64,000 nucleotides of DNA, taken from positions 398,409 to 462,408 of the forward strand of contig NZ_JABSPA010000001.1 of assembly GCF_013214175.1 (NCBI RefSeq), in the 5' to 3' direction. Within the stretch, counting starts at the first letter, position 1. Each line of letters begins with the position of its first letter. Below the pieces are notes generated by a model. The model searched no databases. It saw only the letters and a list, made by a program, of their open reading frames with translations, and was not told where the DNA came from. This document shows, one piece after another, positions 26,944 through 36,829 of this stretch. The stretch comes from Colwellia sp. (GTDB lineage: Bacteria; Pseudomonadota; Gammaproteobacteria; Enterobacterales; Alteromonadaceae). The position numbers and the translations under genes were made by a program.

Positions 26944-28919
26944 TTTACATTCCCTTTTTTAGAATCAATGACAGCTAATACTCTTTCATAACCTCTCATT
27001 TCCGCTTTTAACGAACTGTATTTAGGTGAATCTTTAGGGAAATCATTCATTTGGTTTTCATAGTATTGTTTATCTTCCGTAAATTCCTGACGCTTAGAAC
27101 CATCAATAATTAAGTCAGTACACATGTTGCTGCTATTCCCGCCAGAGCAGTGAGTAACAGTTTCAAAACCACCATACTCACAGGAACCTTGCTTCATACA
27201 GCCACCAAGTAAGTTTTTGCGATAACCAATAGCGCCATTTTTTTGAGCTGCTCTGAGTTTTTTATGTTCGCCATTTGTTACAAAATGCACTATCTCGGCC
27301 TTGACGGGGGCTTTACTATGCGGAAGCACTTTACCGTCATCCCCTTCAGTTACCGCAATGATTTCTCTTGCCATTTCATTGTAAAATTCGAGTGTAACCT
27401 CTTGGCTTGCTAATATATTTAATTTTAATCGACCATGATTATTCATATAATGAAACTGTTGCTCACGAGTACCATGCTTCATTTGGAATTGCCCTGTTGC
27501 GGCAGAGACGTCATTCAACGCAAACATGACAGCTAATGTCCGCCTGAACTGGTGATAACCAAAAGCCCAAATACCTCCTACTTTAAACCATTTTTCTCTT
27601 TCAAGCGATGGCGTTAATGCAATCGCCTTATCAAAGTCATCTTGTGTGATTTTGTACTTTTCTACCCCCCAAAATGTAGCGTGACGACTCATAATGTTGT
27701 GCGCATTGCGAGTATTTAAGGCTTTATAATTGTGTACAGATTCAACCCAAACATCGACGCGTTGGAATAGATATGGAGATTCACTGTCATTTGTCAATTT
27801 TAAATGACTCTGCTTCCACTCAACCAATGTTTTAGCAACCTCCACCGCCTTCTGAACTCGATGATTGACTATCCACCTAGCATCGGATTCTGGGTCTGTT
27901 TTTGTGGTTTCACCAACAAGCATAAAGAAATTGCCGAGTCGTTCATCCTTTTCAACAATCAAGCAATCGGTTCTTAATGACTTAGCCTCACTCATTCTCA
28001 TAAGAGAATAAAACAGGACGTAAAAATAACAAGCAGTTACCGTCGCATTTAAACGGGCACCAAACTTTTTTATCGTATAGTCACGCAAGGTTCCTTCAAT
28101 AATATGATGTTTTTCGTACCATTCACTAAGGCCATGGTCTCTTAGGAATGACTTGAAAGAAGCGTATTTAGTCAAATAGTTCGGAGTCTTTTCAGCAAAA
28201 GGAGATATCGAACACGATGCACTTTTCGCGTTTTTTTTATTTTGAATCAGAGTGCGGGTAATCCAATGATAAGCCTTTTCAAGTTTGTCTTTATTTTCTA
28301 TAAAATCATCGAGAACCCCATCTAAATGGTGAATGAAATTATTCCAAATTGCAGGGGGGATGTAGGCAATTTGCCCTAATTCGTATTCGGGGTTAAATAG
28401 GGAAAAGTGAGCGATGGACTTTGCATCCAGCAAATGAAATCCGATTTGCTCTTGGTTTTTCAATAGACTGGTAAACAACCAAACAGCACTTTTAAATTCA
28501 GACTTTGCTTGAGAGTTCGCAATCTGCTCAATGACCCGTGGGAACTGCCTCAATTCATCGGCACAAATACCTTGCTCGCTACACGCTTTAAATACTTTTT
28601 GTAAAATTTTGTATGGGGCTATTAGAGAAAGGTATTTACCAGGAAATAAATGACTATAAATTTTATAAAACATGATTTTCTTGAATAGTGTTTTATTTAC
28701 ATCGTCATATTTTTTGAAGTGCATTTTACGAGTTGAACCAAACACGCTAAAATCCCACACGTCATCCCCATATCGCGATATCACTGTACCATCTTCATTA
28801 ATCGACATTGCAAAGTCATCATTAGGAGGGTAGGCAATAGATTTAAAGCATGAAGATTTTTCTGTGACAAATTCAAACTCAGCTCTAAATTGGAGGTTTT
28901 CAATCGTGTTTTGTTGCAT
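26940..28919 (-). CDS. Tyrosine recombinase-like protein (659 aa)
   Basis: LMRMSEAKSLR, FGYHQFRRTLAVMFAL, GTREQQFHYMNNHG; Cys-rich C-terminus. Confidence 0.75.
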   Translation of the reverse strand: MQQNTIENLQFRAEFEFVTEKSSCFKSIAYPPNDDFAMSINEDGTVISRYGDDVWDFSVFGSTRKMHFKKYDDVNKTLFKKIMFYKIYSHLFPGKYLSLIAPYKILQKVFKACSEQGICADELRQFPRVIEQIANSQAKSEFKSAVWLFTSLLKNQEQIGFHLLDAKSIAHFSLFNPEYELGQIAYIPPAIWNNFIHHLDGVLDDFIENKDKLEKAYHWITRTLIQNKKNAKSASCSISPFAEKTPNYLTKYASFKSFLRDHGLSEWYEKHHIIEGTLRDYTIKKFGARLNATVTACYFYVLFYSLMRMSEAKSLRTDCLIVEKDERLGNFFMLVGETTKTDPESDARWIVNHRVQKAVEVAKTLVEWKQSHLKLTNDSESPYLFQRVDVWVESVHNYKALNTRNAHNIMSRHATFWGVEKYKITQDDFDKAIALTPSLEREKWFKVGGIWAFGYHQFRRTLAVMFALNDVSAATGQFQMKHGTREQQFHYMNNHGRLKLNILASQEVTLEFYNEMAREIIAVTEGDDGKVLPHSKAPVKAEIVHFVTNGEHKKLRAAQKNGAIGYRKNLLGGCMKQGSCEYGGFETVTHCSGGNSSNMCTDLIIDGSKRQEFTEDKQYYENQMNDFPKDSPKYSSLKAEMRGYERVLAVIDSKKGNVK

Positions 28920-28921
28920 CG

Positions 28922-30580
28922 TTATGCCTCATACTTCTGTATTTTTCGTTCCCAACTGGGGTGATATTCGCCTTCGTCAATTCGCATTTTCGCTTCTTCA
29001 ATCCATTCTTTATGTACTGAGTTTTCAGATCTATTGAACCAATTTATTTTTGAGTTCACCCAGTCAATCGCGATGTTCGACGGTTTTTGTCCATCGTCCA
29101 GATATGAGCTTGATTCAATGACCTTTAAGTATCGGAAGCTAAAAAGGTTCCATACGTATACTAATGAATCATCGTCTCTATAATTCTTACACCCCATACA
29201 GCCGCTTGGGGTTAAACAGTCAGGCTTTGCGAGTTTATCGGTTGCATCATCAAAGGGTACTGGTTCACCTGTACAAGCAGTACTGAATAAGGACAACTTG
29301 GGCTCTCCATGCTCTAGTGGGTCATTAGCCTCCCAGAAACGTGTAAGCTCAACCGCTGCTCGCTGTTGGGAAGGAAATTCATAGGACTCTCGAAAAATCT
29401 CCAAGCTATGATTGCCGTGGTCTGCTGTGGCTTGTTCATCAGATGACAGTCTTAATAATATATTTAGACCTATCTTCCTAAAGTTTTTCGGTGCAATAGT
29501 GGGGATACTATAAGTTCTTGCTAATTTTGTACCTGTAGCCCAATCAGAATCCCTTCTTTTCCTATAAGCACCTTCATGGGTGAGCATAGGAAATAGATGT
29601 CCATTGCTCTCGGCATACTCGCGTATGAACGTTAAATATGCCTCAAACGACTTTCTGTATGGTTTGGGGATTTTAAAAAGCACTTCGCCGCCTCTACGGT
29701 TTTTAAATGCTCGCACTTCATAATTTTCACCCATCGGTTTAAAATCACAATCTTGCATTCTTAAGCTGAACGTTGGGGCGGGGTTTTGCATGGTCATCGC
29801 TAGAAACATTAAACACTCAAAGGCCACTCTATTATTAAAGGCATGTCTTGCGGCAGTCTCTGTATAATCGCCAGAGACAACAGTGTCATCTTTAATAACG
29901 GGGGTGAGATTTATTTCTGTTGCGGTTAATTCCTTTCGCACATTAACTAAGATGGGTAATTTTTTGCTATTTAGTAATTTGGGGTCAAAGTTGTTACATA
30001 TATCATAAGCGAACTTAGCAAACTTAGCCGCATCTTCAAGATTCGTTTTATCAGCCTCGCGACTTATAGCTCTGCGTGAGTTTCTCTTTGGCTTTAACCG
30101 TGTCGATTTAATATCAATACTGTCTAGTTCAGTGATTGCTGATAACAATTTGGATAAGTGGTAACAAGCTTTATAACCAGAGCCTTGTTTAAATTTTATT
30201 TTATTTTGCTGCTCACGAATAAACTCATATTCAGCGAACGTATAAAAAGCGGTTTGAATATCGTTAGCTATATCAATTGATATATTTTTTTTATCACAAA
30301 AAGAGATGAATACTTTTAAAAATTGGATGCGGCCTTTAGCGCTCGATGAGGCCATTTCGCCGATGTCCAAGCACCCTTCGATATGTTCCTTTGCTTTAAC
30401 TAGCCATTTAACTCGATGTTCAACGACTGAAAGTTTATAAACATTATTAAGATATTTTTTACTTCTATGCACCTTCCCTCCGCCATTAAAGGCCATAGGT
30501 GTTAAGTCCCAAGCACCTGACTCTGGCTGCTCAATTCTTCGATGCACAACTATTAAGTTTGGTAGCTTTTCATCCATCAT
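28922..30580 (-). CDS. Tyrosine recombinase-like protein, degenerate (552 aa)
   Basis: PKNFRKIGLNILLRLS...DHGNHSLEIFRESYE; CLTPSGCMGCKNYR Cys motif; overlaps neighbouring recombinase. Confidence 0.65.
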   Translation of the reverse strand: MMDEKLPNLIVVHRRIEQPESGAWDLTPMAFNGGGKVHRSKKYLNNVYKLSVVEHRVKWLVKAKEHIEGCLDIGEMASSSAKGRIQFLKVFISFCDKKNISIDIANDIQTAFYTFAEYEFIREQQNKIKFKQGSGYKACYHLSKLLSAITELDSIDIKSTRLKPKRNSRRAISREADKTNLEDAAKFAKFAYDICNNFDPKLLNSKKLPILVNVRKELTATEINLTPVIKDDTVVSGDYTETAARHAFNNRVAFECLMFLAMTMQNPAPTFSLRMQDCDFKPMGENYEVRAFKNRRGGEVLFKIPKPYRKSFEAYLTFIREYAESNGHLFPMLTHEGAYRKRRDSDWATGTKLARTYSIPTIAPKNFRKIGLNILLRLSSDEQATADHGNHSLEIFRESYEFPSQQRAAVELTRFWEANDPLEHGEPKLSLFSTACTGEPVPFDDATDKLAKPDCLTPSGCMGCKNYRDDDSLVYVWNLFSFRYLKVIESSSYLDDGQKPSNIAIDWVNSKINWFNRSENSVHKEWIEEAKMRIDEGEYHPSWERKIQKYEA

Positions 30581-31865
30581 AACGGCCTGTTAAGCCTTCG
30601 ACTAATTCGTCAGTTTGTTCAACACTACCTGTGAACATTGCCCATAATGATTCATAGAACGCTTTATCTTGCGGCACTTTATTGATAAACGCCACATACT
30701 TCCAAGTCGTTGAAGCGTCTTTATGGAGCATGGCATCTCGCACAAATTCAATCGCACCACTACTTGAGATAGCCTTTGAATTTAAACAATGTTCCATCGT
30801 CATCGTTCCGAAAGTCGCTCTTAATTGATGGAATTTGAAACGACCAAATTCGGTATGACCTAGCTCGACCAATTCAGCTCTCAATCTACCGATAATCGTT
30901 GAGAACGATGCTCTTGTATATAGGTTGCCACAAGAGGTTAAGAATATGTTTTTTATATGTTCGTTGGACGCTTTAGAACGCCTGAGTATTGCTTCAGCCG
31001 AATCATAGTAATCAACAAGCTCTTGAAGTAATACCTGAGGAAACATGATCGGTCCGCTCACATCGAACTTAGTTTTAACAGCCGTTGATGGGCCAACACT
31101 TACTCTCATTATGTGTTTCATGTTGGGATCTTGATAAGCGTTTTTTAACGCTTCAGAGGTCAGCGTTGAAATTGTTTCGTAACGACAACCTGTTTGAATA
31201 GCAACTTTATGAAATAAATATAGTTCATAGTTACTATGATTTGTAAGGTGTAGCATTAGGGTGTCTAATGATTCTTTGTTCAATGGGAGCAGCCCATCCT
31301 CTAATGTTACCCCCGTTCTTCTTTTATTAGGTATGAATAGTTCCGAAGACATAACGTTCATCGTTCTTGAAAATCCAGTCCTATCAAAGAACTTAACTGC
31401 CTTGGATTTTTCTTCCCACATATCATACCTGCATTGAGCAAGCATTTCTCGTGAGGCCCAGCGGTAGAAATTTAAAGTTGAATTCATTACAGCAGATACT
31501 GTTGATGGTGCTAAATGATGATTCTCTCGACATTCAATCAAGAAGCCTTTAAACCGAAACAAGCAACGCTCTCGCTTCTTCTTTGGGAAGTGAAGCCAGT
31601 GAATATTCCCTTTCTCAAGCCAATCAGCATATCTGGCAATGTGACTCATTTCACGGCTTACTGTGTTTAATTTCATTCGTGAATCGTAGAAACGGCTAAA
31701 GGCATACTGGTTGGCTTCTTTCCAAGGCTCCCCATCTGCTGAGTATATTTGTGGAAATGACTTAACAAGCTTGGACTTAGGTTTTGGGATAAACCCATGC
31801 TTAGCATCTGGAGACAAAGGACTATATATCATTGATTGATGATATATGGTTTCTAGGACTGACAT
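30570..31865 (-). CDS. Site-specific tyrosine recombinase (431 aa), first gene of recombinase operon
   Basis: IQTGCRYETISTL, FKFHQLRATFGTM, MLHKDASTTWKYV: R...HxLR...H...Y layout. Confidence 0.85.
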   Translation of the reverse strand: MSVLETIYHQSMIYSPLSPDAKHGFIPKPKSKLVKSFPQIYSADGEPWKEANQYAFSRFYDSRMKLNTVSREMSHIARYADWLEKGNIHWLHFPKKKRERCLFRFKGFLIECRENHHLAPSTVSAVMNSTLNFYRWASREMLAQCRYDMWEEKSKAVKFFDRTGFSRTMNVMSSELFIPNKRRTGVTLEDGLLPLNKESLDTLMLHLTNHSNYELYLFHKVAIQTGCRYETISTLTSEALKNAYQDPNMKHIMRVSVGPSTAVKTKFDVSGPIMFPQVLLQELVDYYDSAEAILRRSKASNEHIKNIFLTSCGNLYTRASFSTIIGRLRAELVELGHTEFGRFKFHQLRATFGTMTMEHCLNSKAISSSGAIEFVRDAMLHKDASTTWKYVAFINKVPQDKAFYESLWAMFTGSVEQTDELVEGLTGRYDG

Positions 31866-31971
31866 AATTCATATCCAAAGTTATTAAGTTATAACAACAT
31901 TAGTATATGTATATTAAAGTATCTATAGGTGGTAAGTATATATGTAGTGGGTATGGTTGATAAGTTGACTG

Positions 31972-32003
31972 TAAAAAAAAAGCCCGCAAACTAAGTGCGG
32001 GCC
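31972..32003 (-). terminator. Rho-independent terminator on minus strand
   Basis: Minus strand GCCCGCACTTAGTTTGCGGGCTTTTTTTT. Confidence 0.8.
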
Positions 32004-32668
32004 AACTCAAATATCAAGTTGATATAAGGAAGTTAAATTCCAAGAAACATGTCAGAGAGAAAAGATAGAAATCTATCAGTTCAAGTAATCCGGTTAATGA
32101 TATCTCTTTGGGAGAAAGAGGAAGTATCATTGCGCTAACTCAGAAAACAAAGCTATCATAATAGCGATACAGCCTTCCGACAAACTAAAAAAAATACAGC
32201 TTTGTCATTAGAAAAACTAATGCGAAGCTATTGGTTTGATTGTTAAATAAATATAATGAATAATTATTCAAGGATACTGTTAATACGCCAATTAACGGCT
32301 TTTGTTGTGATTATTTATGCAACTCTTAATAAGTCTCTTTAATTAACACTGCTTTATTAATGAAGATTTAATCAATAAATTATTTGTAATTTTAGTATTT
32401 ACTTAAAAAATCTAATGTTGTTCTGCGGAGTTTTATGCCTGTCTGGGCAAAATCATGGTTTAAGGTCAGATGTTCTAATGCGCGTTTGATAGGTGTTGAT
32501 GGTGCAAATTGTTGATAGTTACTATATAGGTAAATTAAATGCAGGCAAAATTCAATATCGGGGATTTATTGGAGTCTTTGGATTTAAAATGAAGTTGGTA
32601 GCTATTGTTCTGTGTTGAAAGTGCCTAGCAAAGGAAACTTTGCTAGGCATATGCGGATTTACTCTTTA

Positions 32669-33250
32669 CTAGCTAAAGTTAGCTTGAGCAAAATCCCAGT
32701 TAGCTAATGCCCAAAAACCGTTAAGGTAATTTGGTCTTACATTGCGGTAATCAATGTAGTAAGCATGTTCCCATAAATCTACAGTCATAAGTGGCGTAAC
32801 ACCTTCGTCTGTTAATGGTGTTGCTGCATTAGAAGTATTTACAATCGCTAAGCTGCCGTCAGCGTTTTTCACTAACCAAGTCCAGCTAGAGCCAAAGTTA
32901 TTAATAGCGCTATCAGTGAACTTAGCTTTGAATTCATCAAATGAACCGAAGTTACTGTTAATAGCTGCTAGTAAATCACCTGATGGCTCACCGCCACCAT
33001 TTGGACTTAAGCTGTTCCAGTAAAAAGTATGGTTCCAGATTTGTGCTGCGTTGTTAAAAATACCCGCTGAAGAGCTTTTAACAATCTCTTCTAAGCTTTT
33101 ATTTTCGAACTCAGTACCGCCAATTAAGCCATTAAGCTTAACAACGTATGTATTGTGGTGCTTGCCATAATGAAATGATAAAGTTTCTGCTGAAATGTGT
33201 GGCTCTAAAGCATTTTGCTCGTAAGGTAATGCCGGTAATTCAATGGCCAT
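32669..33250 (-). CDS. sodB: Superoxide dismutase [Fe]
   Basis: [33 protein letters not shown]...[13 protein letters not shown]. Confidence 0.96.
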   Translation of the reverse strand: MAIELPALPYEQNALEPHISAETLSFHYGKHHNTYVVKLNGLIGGTEFENKSLEEIVKSSSAGIFNNAAQIWNHTFYWNSLSPNGGGEPSGDLLAAINSNFGSFDEFKAKFTDSAINNFGSSWTWLVKNADGSLAIVNTSNAATPLTDEGVTPLMTVDLWEHAYYIDYRNVRPNYLNGFWALANWDFAQANFS

Positions 33251-33537
33251 GATACTCTCCTAGTTATAATTCTAATTTTCCACCAAAAATAGGTGTGTTT
33301 TCATATAAACTTGAGTAAAATACTCAAGTATTATTTATTCAGGTCATAAAGTTATATAGGGGCTGTTAGGGCAAGTTTCAAGGCTATATATTTTAAAAAT
33401 CAATAGTTAATATACTTTTATGCTAGTACTTATTCTATTACCTTGTATTGAACAGAGTTGAAAATTTATTTTTTATCTCCATATGGTAGATATTGCAGAC
33501 AAATTAATAGAATAAGCATTAATTAATAGAGGGTGTT

Positions 33538-33888
33538 ATGGATACAATTGAGCGTATTAAAGAACAAATTAGCGAAAATACAATCTTGCTATATATGAAA
33601 GGGTCTCCTAAATTACCAAACTGTGGCTTTTCATCACAAGCTTCACAAGCATTGATTTCTTGTGAAGAGAAATTTGCTTATGTTGATATCTTACAGAACC
33701 CAGACATTCGTGCTGAATTACCTAAATATGCTGATTGGCCAACCTTCCCACAATTATGGGTTGAAGGCGAGTTAGTCGGTGGTTGTGATATTATTATGGA
33801 AATGTTTCAACAAGGTGAATTACAAACCTTAGTGAAAGAAGCCGCGGCAAGAAATGCCTCAGCAGACGATAGTTCAGCAGAAGCATAA
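33538..33888 (+). CDS. grxD: Monothiol glutaredoxin, Grx4 family
   Basis: KGSPKLPNCGFSSQA CGFS motif. Confidence 0.95.
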   Translation: MDTIERIKEQISENTILLYMKGSPKLPNCGFSSQASQALISCEEKFAYVDILQNPDIRAELPKYADWPTFPQLWVEGELVGGCDIIMEMFQQGELQTLVKEAAARNASADDSSAEA

Positions 33889-33974
33889 TCTTAACTGATT
33901 GATATTTAACTATCCGCGACACTTTTTGTCGGCAGATAATTAAACTTTTAACACAAATAAAAATGGAGTATAAA

Positions 33975-34580
33975 ATGAGCGTATTAGTTGGTCGTCAAGC
34001 ACCAGATTTCACTGCTGCAGCAGTACTAGGTAACGGCGAGATTGTAGATAGCTTTACATTAAGCGAAGCTATTAAAGGTAAAAAAGCAGTAGTATTTTTC
34101 TATCCTTTAGATTTTACTTTTGTTTGTCCATCTGAGCTTTTAGCTTTTGATCACCGCATGGAAGAATTTAAAAGCCGTGGCGTAGAAGTAATTGGTGTTT
34201 CAATTGATTCACAATTTTCTCATAACGCATGGCGTAACACTCCAGTAAATGAAGGTGGTATTGGTCCAGTACAATACACTTTAGTTGCTGATGTTAAACA
34301 TGAAATTTGTAAAGCTTACGATGTTGAGCATCCTGAAGCTGGCGTTGCTTTCCGTGGTTCTTTCTTAATTGATGAAGAAGGTAACGTACGTCACCAAGTA
34401 ATCAACGATTTGCCACTAGGCCGTGATGTAGATGAAATGTTACGTATGGTTGACGCATTACAATTCCACCAAGACCATGGCGAAGTTTGTCCTGCAGGTT
34501 GGAAGAAAGGCGATAAAGGTATGACAGCGTCTACTGAAGGCGTAGCTGCTTACCTTACTGATAATGCAGATAAGTTATAA
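33975..34580 (+). CDS. Peroxiredoxin, AhpC/TSA 2-Cys family
   Basis: FYPLDFTFVCPSE and GEVCPAGW. Confidence 0.95.
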   Translation: MSVLVGRQAPDFTAAAVLGNGEIVDSFTLSEAIKGKKAVVFFYPLDFTFVCPSELLAFDHRMEEFKSRGVEVIGVSIDSQFSHNAWRNTPVNEGGIGPVQYTLVADVKHEICKAYDVEHPEAGVAFRGSFLIDEEGNVRHQVINDLPLGRDVDEMLRMVDALQFHQDHGEVCPAGWKKGDKGMTASTEGVAAYLTDNADKL

Positions 34581-34635
34581 TTTTTGCTTAATCGTTAACT
34601 TGGTTGTTAAAATTAGTTAACGAGAAAGTAAAAAC

Positions 34636-34662
34636 AAAAAAACCGCGCAAGCGGTTTTTTTA
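34636..34662 (+). terminator. Rho-independent terminator after peroxiredoxin
   Basis: AAAAAACCGCGCAAGCGGTTTTTTT. Confidence 0.85.
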
Positions 34663-34681
34663 TGTCTTAAATTCAATGAAG

Positions 34682-34782
34682 TCAGCTTGGGATTTTTTCC
34701 TGTGCTTCAGCTTCAGATTCACTCTCTGCCTCGGCTAACGGCCAACCACCTAGTGCCCGCCACTTATTAACAATGTGACAAA
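34682..34782 (-). pseudogene. Duplicated 3' fragment of rnt
   Basis: Reverse translation [33 protein letters not shown] mirrors the rnt C-terminus [30 protein letters not shown]. Confidence 0.8.
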
Positions 34783-34808
34783 AATATATTGATTTAGCCG
34801 GCAGTTTT

Positions 34809-35525
34809 CTACTGTGTTTCATCTTTCGTTTCAGTATCAGCTTCTATCTCAGCTAACGGCCAACCACCTAAAGCTCGCCACTTGTTTACAATGTGACAAA
34901 ATAGCTCAGCAGTCTTCTCTGTATCATAAAGCGCGCTGTGTGCTTCATTATTATTAAAGTCTATATTGGCCGCCATGCAGGCTTTGGCTAGTACAGTTTG
35001 ACCTAAGGCAAGGCCGGCTAAGGTTGTAGTATCAAAACTAACAAAGCTATGAAAAGGGCTACGTTTAATTTTACAGCGCTCGGTAGCGGCATTTAAAAAG
35101 CCTAAATCAAAGGCTGCATTGTGGGCAACAATAATCGCTCGCTGACAACCGGCAGCTTTCATTTTTTTTCGAACTAATTTAAAAAGCCCTTTAAGCGCTA
35201 CATCTTCCTCAACAGCGCCACGTAATGGATTCGTCGGATCAATGCCAGTAAATTCCAATGCTTTGGGTTCAAGATTAGCCCCTTCAAAAGGTTCAATGTT
35301 AAATTGTATGGTTTCATCGATAGAGAAATCACCGGTGGCTTCATCTAAATGCAGCATTGAGGCGGCAAGCTCAAGTAACGCATCCGTTTGAGAGTTAAAA
35401 CCTGCTGTTTCAACATCGATAACGACGGGGAAGTAGCCACGAAATCTTTGAGCAAAGGCGCTTTTAACGTTTTCAGTATTGGCTTGAGTTTTTTTCTGGC
35501 TATCTATTGAGCTTGATTCAGACAT
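34809..35525 (-). CDS. rnt: Ribonuclease T
   Basis: [28 protein letters not shown] ... [14 protein letters not shown]. Confidence 0.95.
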   Translation of the reverse strand: MSESSSIDSQKKTQANTENVKSAFAQRFRGYFPVVIDVETAGFNSQTDALLELAASMLHLDEATGDFSIDETIQFNIEPFEGANLEPKALEFTGIDPTNPLRGAVEEDVALKGLFKLVRKKMKAAGCQRAIIVAHNAAFDLGFLNAATERCKIKRSPFHSFVSFDTTTLAGLALGQTVLAKACMAANIDFNNNEAHSALYDTEKTAELFCHIVNKWRALGGWPLAEIEADTETKDETQ

Positions 35526-35743
35526 TGGTCACTGTGTAATGAAGAGAGAAAAGTAATGTTGTTGATTATCGCAGAAAGTTAATTTAAAAACGACAGTGAA
35601 CATTGTATCTGACTCATTAAGTCTATTTTTTAGGGTGAAAAGCGATATTTCACCGATAAAATGCTAAAGTTATCTCAGTTTAGGACGATAACTTTATATA
35701 TCTAATACGGGCTAAAGTGTAATGCTCGTTACCGCTTTCAATA

Positions 35744-36652
35744 TTGTGCATAATTATGAAACCAATAATCGCAGCAATGAGTTCATCTTTTTTTGTCATA
35801 GCTAGCTTAACGGCTAGTTTATTTGCCAGTGATGCCCGCGCGGGTATCCGACAATATAGTGCTGACATCCATAACTCACAATGGCAATTATCGGATGATT
35901 CTCGCCTGCAATGTACCTTGTCACATCAAATTCCTCGCTATGGTGAAGCGCGTTTTTCAGCAAAAGCTAGCCGCAAACTTAATATGGAATTTGAGCTCGA
36001 TATGATGTTATTACCGGATAACTACTCATTAGCGGAAGTTCGCAGTGTTGCACCTAACTGGCAACCAGGTGTTGGCTCTCGCACCTTAGCGACGATGAAA
36101 TTACATAAACAGTTTAACCCGAGTTTACCCAAAAAAGTTGCTTGGACTATGTTAAGTGAACTAGAGCAGGGCATGAGTCCTACCTTTTACTATAACGACT
36201 GGTATAGCGAGCAAGATAAAATATCGGTTGGTTTATCAACAGCACGCTTTCAAAAAGCCTATAAAGATTTTGTTGGCTGTGTTGGTAACCTGCTTAATTA
36301 CAGTTTTGATGATATTGCCTATACCGTACTTAACTATCAATCGAGCAGTGATAAATTTACTAAGGCATCACAAAGACGTATCGATATGATTCGTCAGTAT
36401 TTGAGTCTAGATCCTGATTTAGAGTTGGTATTGATTGATGCTTATTCTGATAGTTATGGTGGCCGTTGGTCAAACTTAAAGTTATCCGAGCGTCGCGCAG
36501 CAAAAATCAGAGATTATTTTGTTAAAAATGGTATCGATGTAAGTCGAATTGCCGCGAAAGGCTACGGTGAAAAACGTCATATAGCCTCGAATGACACTAC
36601 TCTAGGTAGAGGAAAAAACCGCCGAGTGGTTATTCAAATGCAAAAACCTTAA
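35744..36652 (+). CDS. motY: Flagellar motor protein MotY (OmpA-like C-terminus)
   Basis: RQYSADIHNSQWQLSDDSRLQCTLSHQIPRYGEARF; OmpA-like C-terminus. Confidence 0.85.
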   Translation: MCIIMKPIIAAMSSSFFVIASLTASLFASDARAGIRQYSADIHNSQWQLSDDSRLQCTLSHQIPRYGEARFSAKASRKLNMEFELDMMLLPDNYSLAEVRSVAPNWQPGVGSRTLATMKLHKQFNPSLPKKVAWTMLSELEQGMSPTFYYNDWYSEQDKISVGLSTARFQKAYKDFVGCVGNLLNYSFDDIAYTVLNYQSSSDKFTKASQRRIDMIRQYLSLDPDLELVLIDAYSDSYGGRWSNLKLSERRAAKIRDYFVKNGIDVSRIAAKGYGEKRHIASNDTTLGRGKNRRVVIQMQKP

Positions 36653-36741
36653 GCAGTTAAGTGCTTATAGACAGAGTTTTGTAAATAATACTTGCTAATA
36701 ACTCAACCAAAACTAAAAAATATCTCAAGTAAAGTATTGAA

Positions 36742-36780
36742 CAGGCCTGTAGATTCAAAGTAATCTACAGGCCTGTTTTC
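36742..36780 (+). terminator. Rho-independent terminator after motY
   Basis: ACAGGCCTGTAGATT...AATCTACAGGCCTGTTTT. Confidence 0.8.
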
Positions 36781-36829
36781 GTCTGTGCTCTATTTGAGTG
36801 CGACTTTTTATTTTAAAGGGTTAAATGTC

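Noticed and set aside
31860-32660. tRNA or tmRNA as an island attachment site next to sodB
   Set aside because: No cloverleaf-like sequence was recognised in this interval.
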